Translations under genes and position numbers: made by a program | Part shown: one piece after another, positions 1-4,999 of the stretch | Layout of the letters: each line of letters starts with the position of its first letter | Numbering within the stretch: position 1 is the first letter of the stretch | Notes under the pieces: generated by a model | Seen by the model: the letters and a program-made list of their open reading frames with translations, nothing else | Told to the model about the DNA's origin: nothing | Database searches by the model: none | DNA from: an uncultured bacterium | Lineage (GTDB): Bacteria > Planctomycetota > Phycisphaerae > Phycisphaerales > SM1A02 | Length of the DNA stretch: 5,720 nucleotides | NCBI GenBank assembly: GCA_903938205.1 | Contig: CAJACJ010000204.1 | Span: 1 to 5,720 of the forward strand | Direction: 5' to 3'

Positions 1-425
1 AGCATGGCCGCGGTTTCCTGGTGGTGGCTCGTGAAATTCGCCGTCTTGCCGATCAGACCGCCTCGGCCACATTGGATATTGAGCACACTGTCAAGCACAT
101 GCAAAGCGCCGTTTCAACCGGCGTGATGGAGATGGATAAATTCTCGTCGCATGTGACCAATAGCGTTACGCAAGTTGAAAGTATTGGCTCCACGCTGACC
201 AACATTATTGAAAGCGTTGAGGTGATGAAGAATCAATTTGGAAGCGTCAGCCAGGGAATGAACAGCCAGAATTTGGGAGCCAAGCAAATTGGCGAGGCCA
301 TGGTGAACTTGTCCGACAACGTGAAGGTGACCATTCAATCGCTTGGTGAATTCACCAAGGCAGCCGACCAAATGAAAAATTCCGTGGGCGCGTTAAACAA
401 CGAAGTGGTTCGATTTAATCTATAA
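1..425 (+). CDS. Methyl-accepting chemotaxis protein, C-terminal part (5' truncated by window edge)
   Basis: Chemoreceptors relay ligand sensing to the CheA/CheW kinase complex through a long cytoplasmic helical hairpin. The reading frame is open from base 3 and starts HGRGFLVVAREIRRLADQT. This is the conserved stretch just after the hairpin tip of the MCP signalling domain (family pattern GRGFxVVAxEIRxLAxQT). The remaining roughly 120 residues are Ala/Ser/Gln/Val-rich with heptad character, as expected for the returning C-terminal helix and methylation region, and end in VVRFNL, a common MCP ending. No CheR-tethering pentapeptide (xWxxF type) follows. The sensor domain, membrane segments and HAMP domain, if present, lie outside the window, so ligand and class cannot be stated. 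A GTG at base 21 is internal, not a real start. The next gene is convergent, and the 66-bp gap shows no convincing terminator hairpin. Family call is confident. Confidence 0.93.
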   Translation, partial: HGRGFLVVAREIRRLADQTASATLDIEHTVKHMQSAVSTGVMEMDKFSSHVTNSVTQVESIGSTLTNIIESVEVMKNQFGSVSQGMNSQNLGAKQIGEAMVNLSDNVKVTIQSLGEFTKAADQMKNSVGALNNEVVRFNL

Positions 426-491
426 ATTGCTGCATTGAAGAGCATCACGGAGCGCCACGAGTGCTGTGGTTCCAAGGACGAATGGTGTTTC

Positions 492-1769
492 TTAGTTCGC
501 CTCTGGTAAAGATAAAGTTCGTTTGGCAAGCACTTGTACTTGCGCCTGGCGCAGTTCTTGAAGCGCGGGATCAATATTGCCCAATCCAGCGCTGCAAGAT
601 TCAAACCCAACACGGAGCGCGTCGGCAAGCAGGATTTCCGAGGTTGGTTTCGCGGGGACATATTTTTCACCATCCACGACATACAGAAGAAGTCCGCGTT
701 CAAGCAATCGCCCGAGCAACACATGGGTGACCGAACTTGATAAACCAACTGATTTAGAAACACTCGTCAATGTCGCTGGAATTTCATTTTTGAAATTGTT
801 CACCACTTGCTGCATTATGGATACAGCGACTCCGGGATCAGCCAGTGTGGGACCCTCTTCGAGAGAGAGTTGTTCCCAGCCGCGCTTTCCAAAAACATCC
901 CACAAGACAGCCGCTTGTAAACCACCAAGCACAATGAGCCACATGGCGTAGAGCCAGAACATGAACACTGGAACTAAACCAAGCGATCCATAAATTAAAC
1001 TCAAGCTTAAAGTTTTATTGACATAGACGCCAAGAAAATGTTGGCCAAGCAAAAGTCCAATTGAGCTAAAAAGCGCGCCCATTGCGGCAAAACGAAAACG
1101 TGGCGGCGAACTTGGAACGGCGGTGTACACCAACAGCAACAACACCCACAACACAAAAAATCCCCACATGGATCGCACCACCCATAAGAGCCATCCCCAA
1201 TTTGGCAACATGTCCGCGGATTTGGTGACATAGGCGCCAACAATTGGAAGCGCGCCCAACAGCAGTGGTCCGGCGGTGAGCGCGAACCAGTAGGTGATGA
1301 AACGACGCACCCAACTTCGCCCGTGCGTGGCGCGGCAAATCATGTTGAAACTTTCCTCGATGGTGATGACCACCCAAATAGAGCTGAACAAAAGAATGCT
1401 TGCCCCAACAATTCCAAGACCAGACAGATCAAGTTTGGACGCGCCTGAAATAATTTCAAGTAGCCATGAACTCAGGCTGACTTGTTCTTGCGTGGAGCCT
1501 GGCGGAACAATTTTAATTTCCTCAAGACCAAGCGCATCCAAGCCTTGCTTCACCAACTGCGTGAAATTTTGTCCTGCAACCGACTTGAAGATCAGCGTGG
1601 CCACAATCACGACCGGCAAGAGGCCGATCAAGGTGCGATAGGCCAGCGCGCTGGCCATTTGAGTGGCGCGGTCCTTTGCGATCCAGTAAATACAAAAGCT
1701 CAAAAACCGCCAGAATCGAGCCAATCTGAAGGTCACGGTCTCGGGCAAGACATGTAGAAAATCATTCAT
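492..1769 (-). CDS. YihY/BrkB family inner-membrane protein with C-terminal winged-helix-like domain
   Basis: A 425-residue integral membrane protein of the YihY/BrkB family (once annotated 'ribonuclease BN', a name now considered wrong); its molecular function is not established. About six hydrophobic segments are visible near residues 41-61, 117-137, 161-181, 191-217, 227-250 and 258-289. Family motifs are present: ASALAYRTLIGLLP at the first membrane segment, the IEESFNMI stretch near 138-144, and IYGSLGLVPVFMFWLYAMWLIVLGG in the last segment pair. Residues about 313-373 look like a winged helix (ATLTSVSKSVGLSSSVTHVL, then a basic helix and a hydrophobic strand), a C-terminal extension I recall in other members. 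The ATG at 1769 is preferred over an in-frame TTG at 1775. No Shine-Dalgarno sequence precedes it, and a TACACT box lies 6 nt upstream, so a leaderless message is possible. It is divergent from the pseudouridine synthase gene. Family assignment is firm; function is not. Confidence 0.9.
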   Translation of the reverse strand: MNDFLHVLPETVTFRLARFWRFLSFCIYWIAKDRATQMASALAYRTLIGLLPVVIVATLIFKSVAGQNFTQLVKQGLDALGLEEIKIVPPGSTQEQVSLSSWLLEIISGASKLDLSGLGIVGASILLFSSIWVVITIEESFNMICRATHGRSWVRRFITYWFALTAGPLLLGALPIVGAYVTKSADMLPNWGWLLWVVRSMWGFFVLWVLLLLVYTAVPSSPPRFRFAAMGALFSSIGLLLGQHFLGVYVNKTLSLSLIYGSLGLVPVFMFWLYAMWLIVLGGLQAAVLWDVFGKRGWEQLSLEEGPTLADPGVAVSIMQQVVNNFKNEIPATLTSVSKSVGLSSSVTHVLLGRLLERGLLLYVVDGEKYVPAKPTSEILLADALRVGFESCSAGLGNIDPALQELRQAQVQVLAKRTLSLPEAN

Positions 1770-1812
1770 GCGCAAAGTGTACGGGGAAACAAGTGTCTAC
1801 CATGGGCGACCC
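1770..1812. promoter_or_regulatory. Short divergent intergenic region, putative promoters
   Basis: These 43 bases separate the ATG of the YihY-family gene from the preferred ATG of the pseudouridine synthase gene, so at least one promoter should lie here or just inside either gene. On the minus strand a TACACT box (1781 to 1776) sits 6 nt before the ATG at 1769, a spacing that would give a leaderless transcript. The matching -35 position reads CATGGT and is weak. For the + gene I see no convincing -10/-35 pair; TAGAAA at 1755-1760 is the best candidate if translation starts at 1768. Weak evidence only. Confidence 0.25.
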
Positions 1813-2961
1813 ATGAAACGACGATCAACCACCGCGCATCCATTCACTGATGACCGCCGCGGCGAGCGCATTCAAAAAGTGCTCGCGCAGGCGGGCGTTG
1901 CCAGCAGACGCGAGTGCGAAGAATTGGTGGCACAGGCGCGTGTGCGTGTGAACGGTATTATTCTTGACGCGCTACCAGCTTGGGTGAACGCGGAAAAAGA
2001 TAAAATTGAAGTGGATGGCCGCGTCATTCGTGGCGCCGATCCGCATGTCTACATCATGTTGTACAAGCCCAAGGGAATTGTCTGCACCAATGTGGACCCC
2101 GACGGCCGTCGTCGCGTGATTGATTTGGTGCAGCACCCTTTGCAAACACGTTTGTTTCCAGTGGGACGTTTGGAAATTGACGCCAGTGGGTTGGTCTTGA
2201 TGACTAACGATGGAGAGTTCGCCAATCGCTTGACGCATCCGCGCTACGAAGTGTCCAAAACATTTGAGTTGGTTGTTGCCGGTCGACTTGATGACGCAGC
2301 CGTTGCCACCATTGAGGCGGCGTTGTTTCCAAGCAAGCGCAGCATGTCCATGGATCCCGAGAAACGTTCGCGCGTCACGGTGCTCAATCGCGAATTGGGC
2401 CGAACCACTTTGTTGATGGAAATCCGTGATGGAAAAAACACTGAAATCAGGCTGACAATGCTGCGAATTGGATATCCATTGAAGCGATTGCGCCAGACCG
2501 CGATTGGGCCGCTGCAACTGCGCGGCGTGACCGTTGGAGCGTGGCGGGAACTTTCCGTCGCAGAATTTTCCAGCTTGCGCAAGGCCGCCTTCAAGTCTGT
2601 CACCGCTCGCACAAGGCCAGATGAGCGGGGCGAAGATGAGCCTGAGCAGCAGGTCATCGCAGCACCCACGGCAAAAAAATTCGTGGGATCATCCGCAAAA
2701 ACTTTTACGAATCCCGCCGCAAAAAAATTCGCGCGGCCGTTCGCGAAACCATTCGCAAAGTCCGCGCCAGCAGTTGGGGCGAAACCATCGGCGAAGTTCG
2801 CACCACCATTTGGAACGAAGCCATTTGCAAAGTCTGCGCCAGCAGTTGGAGCGAAACCATTCGTAAAATCCGCGCCGCCAGTTGGAGCGAAACCAGCCAT
2901 GCGTCCAGTGGCGAAACCATTTATTAAACGAATCACAAAACCAAAGCGCCAACGCCCATAG
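1813..2961 (+). CDS. RsuA/RluB-family rRNA pseudouridine synthase with S4 domain and long basic repeat tail; catalytic Asp replaced by Glu
   Basis: Members of this family isomerise a specific uridine in rRNA to pseudouridine. Numbered from the ATG at 1813 (382 residues), an S4 RNA-binding domain spans about 19-72 (RIQKVLAQAGVASRRECEEL, then VRVNG). The synthase domain begins at YKPKG (84-88) and ends near LSVAEFSSLR (about 254). The motif normally GRLD (catalytic Asp) reads GRLE here, with Glu at 121 and an Asp two residues later. The motif usually close to GRNRQVRRM reads GKNTEIRLTM (207-216). Residues about 257-382 form a low-complexity Lys/Ala/Pro/Phe tail with four 12-residue repeats, probably disordered and RNA-binding. 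An in-frame ATG at 1768 would add 15 residues but would overlap the divergent gene's start by two bases, so 1813 is preferred; neither has a clear ribosome site. It probably heads an operon with the next two genes. Activity is uncertain because of the substitutions. Confidence 0.88.
   Translation: MKRRSTTAHPFTDDRRGERIQKVLAQAGVASRRECEELVAQARVRVNGIILDALPAWVNAEKDKIEVDGRVIRGADPHVYIMLYKPKGIVCTNVDPDGRRRVIDLVQHPLQTRLFPVGRLEIDASGLVLMTNDGEFANRLTHPRYEVSKTFELVVAGRLDDAAVATIEAALFPSKRSMSMDPEKRSRVTVLNRELGRTTLLMEIRDGKNTEIRLTMLRIGYPLKRLRQTAIGPLQLRGVTVGAWRELSVAEFSSLRKAAFKSVTARTRPDERGEDEPEQQVIAAPTAKKFVGSSAKTFTNPAAKKFARPFAKPFAKSAPAVGAKPSAKFAPPFGTKPFAKSAPAVGAKPFVKSAPPVGAKPAMRPVAKPFIKRITKPKRQRP
2673..2747 (+). other. 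Two in-phase A_AAA_AAA heptamers, the second followed by a hairpin (possible slippage site)
   Basis: Seven-A runs at 2673-2679 and 2721-2727 both read GCA AAA AAA TTC in frame, which is the phase of a -1 slippery heptamer. Directly after the second, TTCGCG (2728-2733) can pair with CGCGAA (2742-2747) around an 8-nt loop. The -1 frame is open from 2679 to a TAA at 2925-2927. The hairpin abuts the heptamer rather than sitting the usual 5-9 nt away. AAA AAA codon pairs also occur elsewhere, for example at 3070-3076 in the next gene, so this may be coincidence of Lys codon use. Confidence 0.25.
2746..2889 (+). repeat. Four tandem 36-bp (12-codon) repeats in the pseudouridine synthase tail
   Basis: Four in-frame 36-bp units run back to back: 2746-2781 (KPFAKSAPAVGA), 2782-2817 (KPSAKFAPPFGT), 2818-2853 (identical peptide to unit 1) and 2854-2889 (KPFVKSAPPVGA). 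A partial continuation KPAMRP follows. Units 1 and 3 differ at four third-codon positions, all synonymous. Upstream, the 13-mer GCAAAAAAATTCG occurs at 2671-2683 and 2719-2731, 48 bp apart and in frame, encoding AKKF twice. The repeats encode a basic, Pro-rich, probably extended tail. Confidence 0.9.
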
Positions 2962-2971
2962 AATGCACACC

Positions 2972-3202
2972 ATGCCCATGTACGAATACATCAATGACAC
3001 CGACACGCAAGTAATTGAGTTGCTGCGGCCTATGGCCGACGCGGACAAGCCTGTGCAAGATCCTTCTGGAAAAAAACGTAAGTTCACGCGCCGTCACAGC
3101 GTATTTGGTGTAGTGGGTTCCAGCACCTCCGCTGCGCCGACCCAAAACATGGGCGGATGCTGCCCATGCGGAAAATCACAATCCCAGTGCGGTCAAAATT
3201 GA
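2972..3202 (+). CDS. Small FmdB-like zinc-ribbon relative lacking the first Cys knuckle
   Basis: A 76-residue protein starting MPMYEY, the hallmark start of the FmdB-type putative regulatory (zinc ribbon) family, whose role is poorly defined. After the first strand comes VIELLRPMADADKPVQDPSG, then KKRKFTRRHSVFG, matching the family layout of strand, short helix, second knuckle and basic strand. The usual CxxC after MPxYEY is missing (INDT at 7-10), and no CPxCG is present at the middle knuckle. Instead the C-terminus has GGCCPCGK and a last Cys-Gly (Cys 63, 64, 66 and 73), so any metal site would be at the tail. The start at 2972 is chosen because it gives MPMYEY; an ATG at 2963 would add MHT, and one at 2978 would lose MP. 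It lies 10 bp after the pseudouridine synthase stop and 13 bp before the next start, consistent with one operon. The family link rests on pattern only. Confidence 0.75.
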   Translation: MPMYEYINDTDTQVIELLRPMADADKPVQDPSGKKRKFTRRHSVFGVVGSSTSAAPTQNMGGCCPCGKSQSQCGQN

Positions 3203-3215
3203 AATTGGTGAACCC

Positions 3216-3971
3216 ATGATTTTGCACGGCATAGATTTCTCCGGCGCTTCTTCTGGCGGCGCCGCCAAAATTCGCGTTGTGGAGCGCGATCTTCTCAAGC
3301 GCCACGACCCAATTCGATCCAAGGGTCGCATGGATCGCAACAGTTTGGTGCGGCACATTCTTGAGTGCGCCAAAGATGGTCAGCCACACATGTTTCGCAT
3401 TGACGCGCCAATTGGTCTTGCCCTGGAATCACTTCGCCAATTTGATGTGGCGCCCACATGGAGCGGCATGGTGACTTGGATGGAATCATTCAAAGATCCG
3501 CGTCTGTGGCGTACCGCCATTCGAAAAGTGTCACGCCAAGAACCTAAGCGCATATGCGACCAAATTTTTCGCACGCCCATGGCGCCCATGAACTTGCGTA
3601 TTTTCAAGCAGACATGGACATTGATCGCCGAAGTGCTCAAGCCACTCGCTGACGCGGGCATTCGCATTGAACCAGTACACAACGGACATCCCAAGAACCA
3701 AGTCACGGTATGCGAAGGGTGTCCCGCGAGCATCTTAAAATTTTCTGGCATGCCCGATCACGGCTACAAAGGCGCCGGACTTCCGCCGCGTCAATTGCGT
3801 GAGCGGTTGGTGCGCACGCTTGATCAAGAACATGTGCGTATTCCAGATCGTGTTGGTCAAGAAGCCATTGACGATGAGGAAGGCGATCTCTTAGACGCCA
3901 TCATTCTTTTGACTGATCCGCTGCAGTGGGTTCCACCCGCGACGGCCAATATTGAAGGCTGGATTTACTAA
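3216..3971 (+). CDS. DUF429-family protein, predicted RNase H-fold nuclease
   Basis: A 251-residue protein that I assign to the DUF429 (COG2410-like) group, predicted by fold to be RNase H-like nucleases but without a defined substrate. Pattern matches in order are: HGIDFSGASSGG (4-15), the first strand with its acidic residue Asp7; FRIDAPIGLAL (60-70) with Asp63; VCEGCPASILKFSG (165-178), the usual 'E-x-x-P-x' segment; HGYKGAG (182-188); GDLLDAIILLTDP (223-235), supplying Asp224 and Asp227; and IEGWIY at the extreme C-terminus, a typical family ending. Asp7, Asp63 and the Asp224/227 pair are candidate metal ligands (inference). No signal peptide or membrane segment is seen, so it is probably cytoplasmic. 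GGTGA at 3207-3211 lies 4 nt before the ATG and is a plausible ribosome site. It is probably the last gene of the run starting at 1813; a catalytic role is not proven by the sequence. Confidence 0.75.
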   Translation: MILHGIDFSGASSGGAAKIRVVERDLLKRHDPIRSKGRMDRNSLVRHILECAKDGQPHMFRIDAPIGLALESLRQFDVAPTWSGMVTWMESFKDPRLWRTAIRKVSRQEPKRICDQIFRTPMAPMNLRIFKQTWTLIAEVLKPLADAGIRIEPVHNGHPKNQVTVCEGCPASILKFSGMPDHGYKGAGLPPRQLRERLVRTLDQEHVRIPDRVGQEAIDDEEGDLLDAIILLTDPLQWVPPATANIEGWIY

Positions 3972-3986
3972 GGCGCGCGCTTTTTT

Positions 3987-4006
3987 AAAAACAAGGTTCC
4001 GCCTTG
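3987..4006 (-). terminator. Rho-independent terminator for queE
   Basis: Read on the minus strand, CAAGG-CGGAA-CCTTG forms a perfect 5-bp stem with a 5-nt loop (4006 to 3992), followed at once by TTTTT (3991 to 3987). It begins 29 nt after the queE stop. The stem is short but position and T-run fit. The same DNA can also form a longer alternative hairpin on the + strand using 3968-3975 and 4000-4007, overlapping the stop codon of the convergent gene. Confidence 0.65.
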
Positions 4007-4034
4007 GTGAATTTCAATTCGATATGAAGCTTTT

Positions 4035-4760
4035 TCAAACCCCGCGCGTTGAAGGGTGCCAAATCAATTTGTGCAATTGCGTTTGCATGCGCACTGGAAG
4101 GGCGTCGGCCAAAATCCACTCGGCCAGTTTCAGCGGCTCCAGCCCGGCGCATCCCGCAATATCAGCATTTTTTGCCTGCGTCCACGCAGCGCTCATTAAA
4201 ACGCAATTCACTTTTGTGGTCAGCGCGTGCTTGTTCAAAATGTCTTTCGCCCACTCATAATCACCACGATCGGCAATGACAAATTTAATTTCGTCATGTG
4301 GAAGCAGGTGTTCAAGGTTGCTCCACAAATTACGCGCGCACTCGCCGCTGGCAGGGCATTTCAAATCCATAATGCGAATGCAGCGCGAGTCCAGCGGCGA
4401 AATATCAAGCGCTCCGGAAGTTTCAATGAGCGTGGTCAACCCCGCGTCGCACAATGCGCGCACCAAATCAACGCATGCCGCCTGCGCCAACGGCTCGCCG
4501 CCGGTGACTTCAACCAAGTCGCAGCGTGAAGCGATCGCTTCTTCAACAAGTGACCGCACCGACCGCTGCGCGCCTTCACGAAATGCATAGCTGGTGTCGC
4601 ACCAAGCGCATCGCAAGGGGCAGCCAGTCAAGCGAATAAAAAAACACGGCCGTCCGGCGAATGTGCTTTCGCCTTGAATAGAAAAAAAAGTTTCATTCAT
4701 GCGCAACGATTTTTCGAGAGCGTCGGTCACAGAAGATGTGAGTATTACCGTGTCGCTCAT
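4035..4760 (-). CDS. queE: 7-carboxy-7-deazaguanine synthase (radical SAM), queuosine pathway
   Basis: QueE converts 6-carboxytetrahydropterin to 7-carboxy-7-deazaguanine, the step that builds the deazapurine ring for preQ0 and queuosine in tRNAs with GUN anticodons. The 241-residue protein has FFSIQGES (25-32) of the substrate-binding start, GRPCFFIRLTGCPLRCAWCDT with the radical-SAM Cx3Cx2C cluster ligands Cys47, Cys51 and Cys54, the SAM-binding VTGGEPLAQ (85-93), LIETSGALD (111-119), and the C-terminal RMQTQLHKLIW (224-234) typical of QueE. Length is close to the family norm. The ATG at 4760 is chosen because GGAG lies 6 nt upstream; the frame extends 19 codons further but that part runs into the tRNA gene. 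QueE partners (QueC, QueD, FolE) are not in the window. Just upstream is tRNA-Leu, probably on the same transcript, and a terminator follows. Confidence 0.95.
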   Translation of the reverse strand: MSDTVILTSSVTDALEKSLRMNETFFSIQGESTFAGRPCFFIRLTGCPLRCAWCDTSYAFREGAQRSVRSLVEEAIASRCDLVEVTGGEPLAQAACVDLVRALCDAGLTTLIETSGALDISPLDSRCIRIMDLKCPASGECARNLWSNLEHLLPHDEIKFVIADRGDYEWAKDILNKHALTTKVNCVLMSAAWTQAKNADIAGCAGLEPLKLAEWILADALPVRMQTQLHKLIWHPSTRGV

Positions 4761-4766
4761 ATCGCG

Positions 4767-4770
4767 CTCC
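4767..4770 (-). promoter_or_regulatory. Ribosome binding site of queE
   Basis: On the minus strand GGAG lies 6 nt before the ATG at 4760. It fixes the queE start and excludes the longer frame that overlaps the tRNA. A second GGAG lies just upstream (4778 to 4775). Confidence 0.7.
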
Positions 4771-4790
4771 GTATCTCCAATCCAACCAAA

Positions 4791-4874
4791 TGCCCAGGAG
4801 AGGACTCGAACCTCCAAGGGATTGCTCCCACCAGCACCTCAAGCTGGCGCGTCTGCCAATTTCGCCACCAGGGC
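4791..4874 (-). tRNA. tRNA-Leu (anticodon GAG)
   Basis: An 84-nt class II tRNA folds on the minus strand: 7-nt acceptor arms GCCCTGG and CCTGGGC, a D arm with GCG/CGC stem, an anticodon stem CCAGC/GCTGG with loop TTGAGGT (anticodon GAG, reading CUC/CUU Leu), a 15-nt variable arm with GGGA/TCCC stem, and a T arm GGAGG-TTCGAGT-CCTCT. The discriminator is A, as expected for tRNA-Leu. No CCA is encoded; the next bases are TTTGG. The fifth acceptor pair is U-U, a mismatch. It lies 30 bp upstream of queE on the same strand with no terminator between. Confidence 0.96.
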
Positions 4875-4899
4875 CAATTCCCGATTTCGCGGGACGAAG

Positions 4900-4927
4900 A
4901 GTTTAGCGAAAAAAATACTTTTGGAAG
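4900..4927 (-). promoter_or_regulatory. Putative promoter of the tRNA-Leu/queE unit
   Basis: On the minus strand a TAAACT box (4905 to 4900) lies 25 nt before the mature tRNA 5' end. A weak CTTCCA (4927 to 4922) sits 16 nt further upstream, with a T-rich spacer containing seven T's. Each box matches the sigma-70 consensus only partly. Placement between the upstream terminator and the tRNA is right for a promoter. Confidence 0.4.
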
Positions 4928-4934
4928 CCTGCGC

Positions 4935-4972
4935 AAAAGAAAGCGGGCGACGCCCTGTTGGACATCGCCCGC
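4935..4972 (-). terminator. Rho-independent terminator of the secreted-protein gene
   Basis: Read on the minus strand, GCGGGCGA (4972 to 4965) pairs perfectly with TCGCCCGC (4950 to 4943), an 8-bp GC-rich stem with a 14-nt loop. It is followed by TTTCTTTT (4942 to 4935). It lies 27 nt after the stop codon of the gene at 5000, and separates that gene from the tRNA-Leu/queE unit. Confidence 0.85.
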
Positions 4973-4999
4973 ATTGATTTCACTTTGAAAATACAGGAA

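Noticed and set aside
426..491. Possible bidirectional terminator between the chemoreceptor and YihY-family genes
   Set aside because: Only a 4-bp CCAC/GTGG stem with no T-run is present, too weak to call.
492..870. C-terminal winged-helix-like domain of the YihY-family protein as a novel membrane-bound regulator
   Set aside because: I recall similar C-terminal extensions in other YihY/BrkB proteins, so it does not appear special to this gene.
1294..1641. Plus-strand frame of 115 codons opposite the YihY-family gene
   Set aside because: Opposite strand encodes a continuous membrane protein with family motifs; this frame is a shadow.
2244..2936. Antisense 230-codon frame with Phe/Ala/Gly-rich repeats (FANGFAPTAGAD type)
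   Set aside because: It is the mirror of the Lys/Ala/Pro tail repeats of the pseudouridine synthase gene; the sense frame has clear family motifs and the antisense one has none.
4761..4817. 19-codon N-terminal extension of queE
   Set aside because: It runs into the 3' end of the tRNA-Leu gene, has no family similarity, and a good ribosome site supports the ATG at 4760.
4674..4988. Plus-strand frames of about 90-104 codons across the tRNA region
   Set aside because: They lie over the tRNA, the queE 5' end and a terminator on the opposite strand and show no recognisable protein features.
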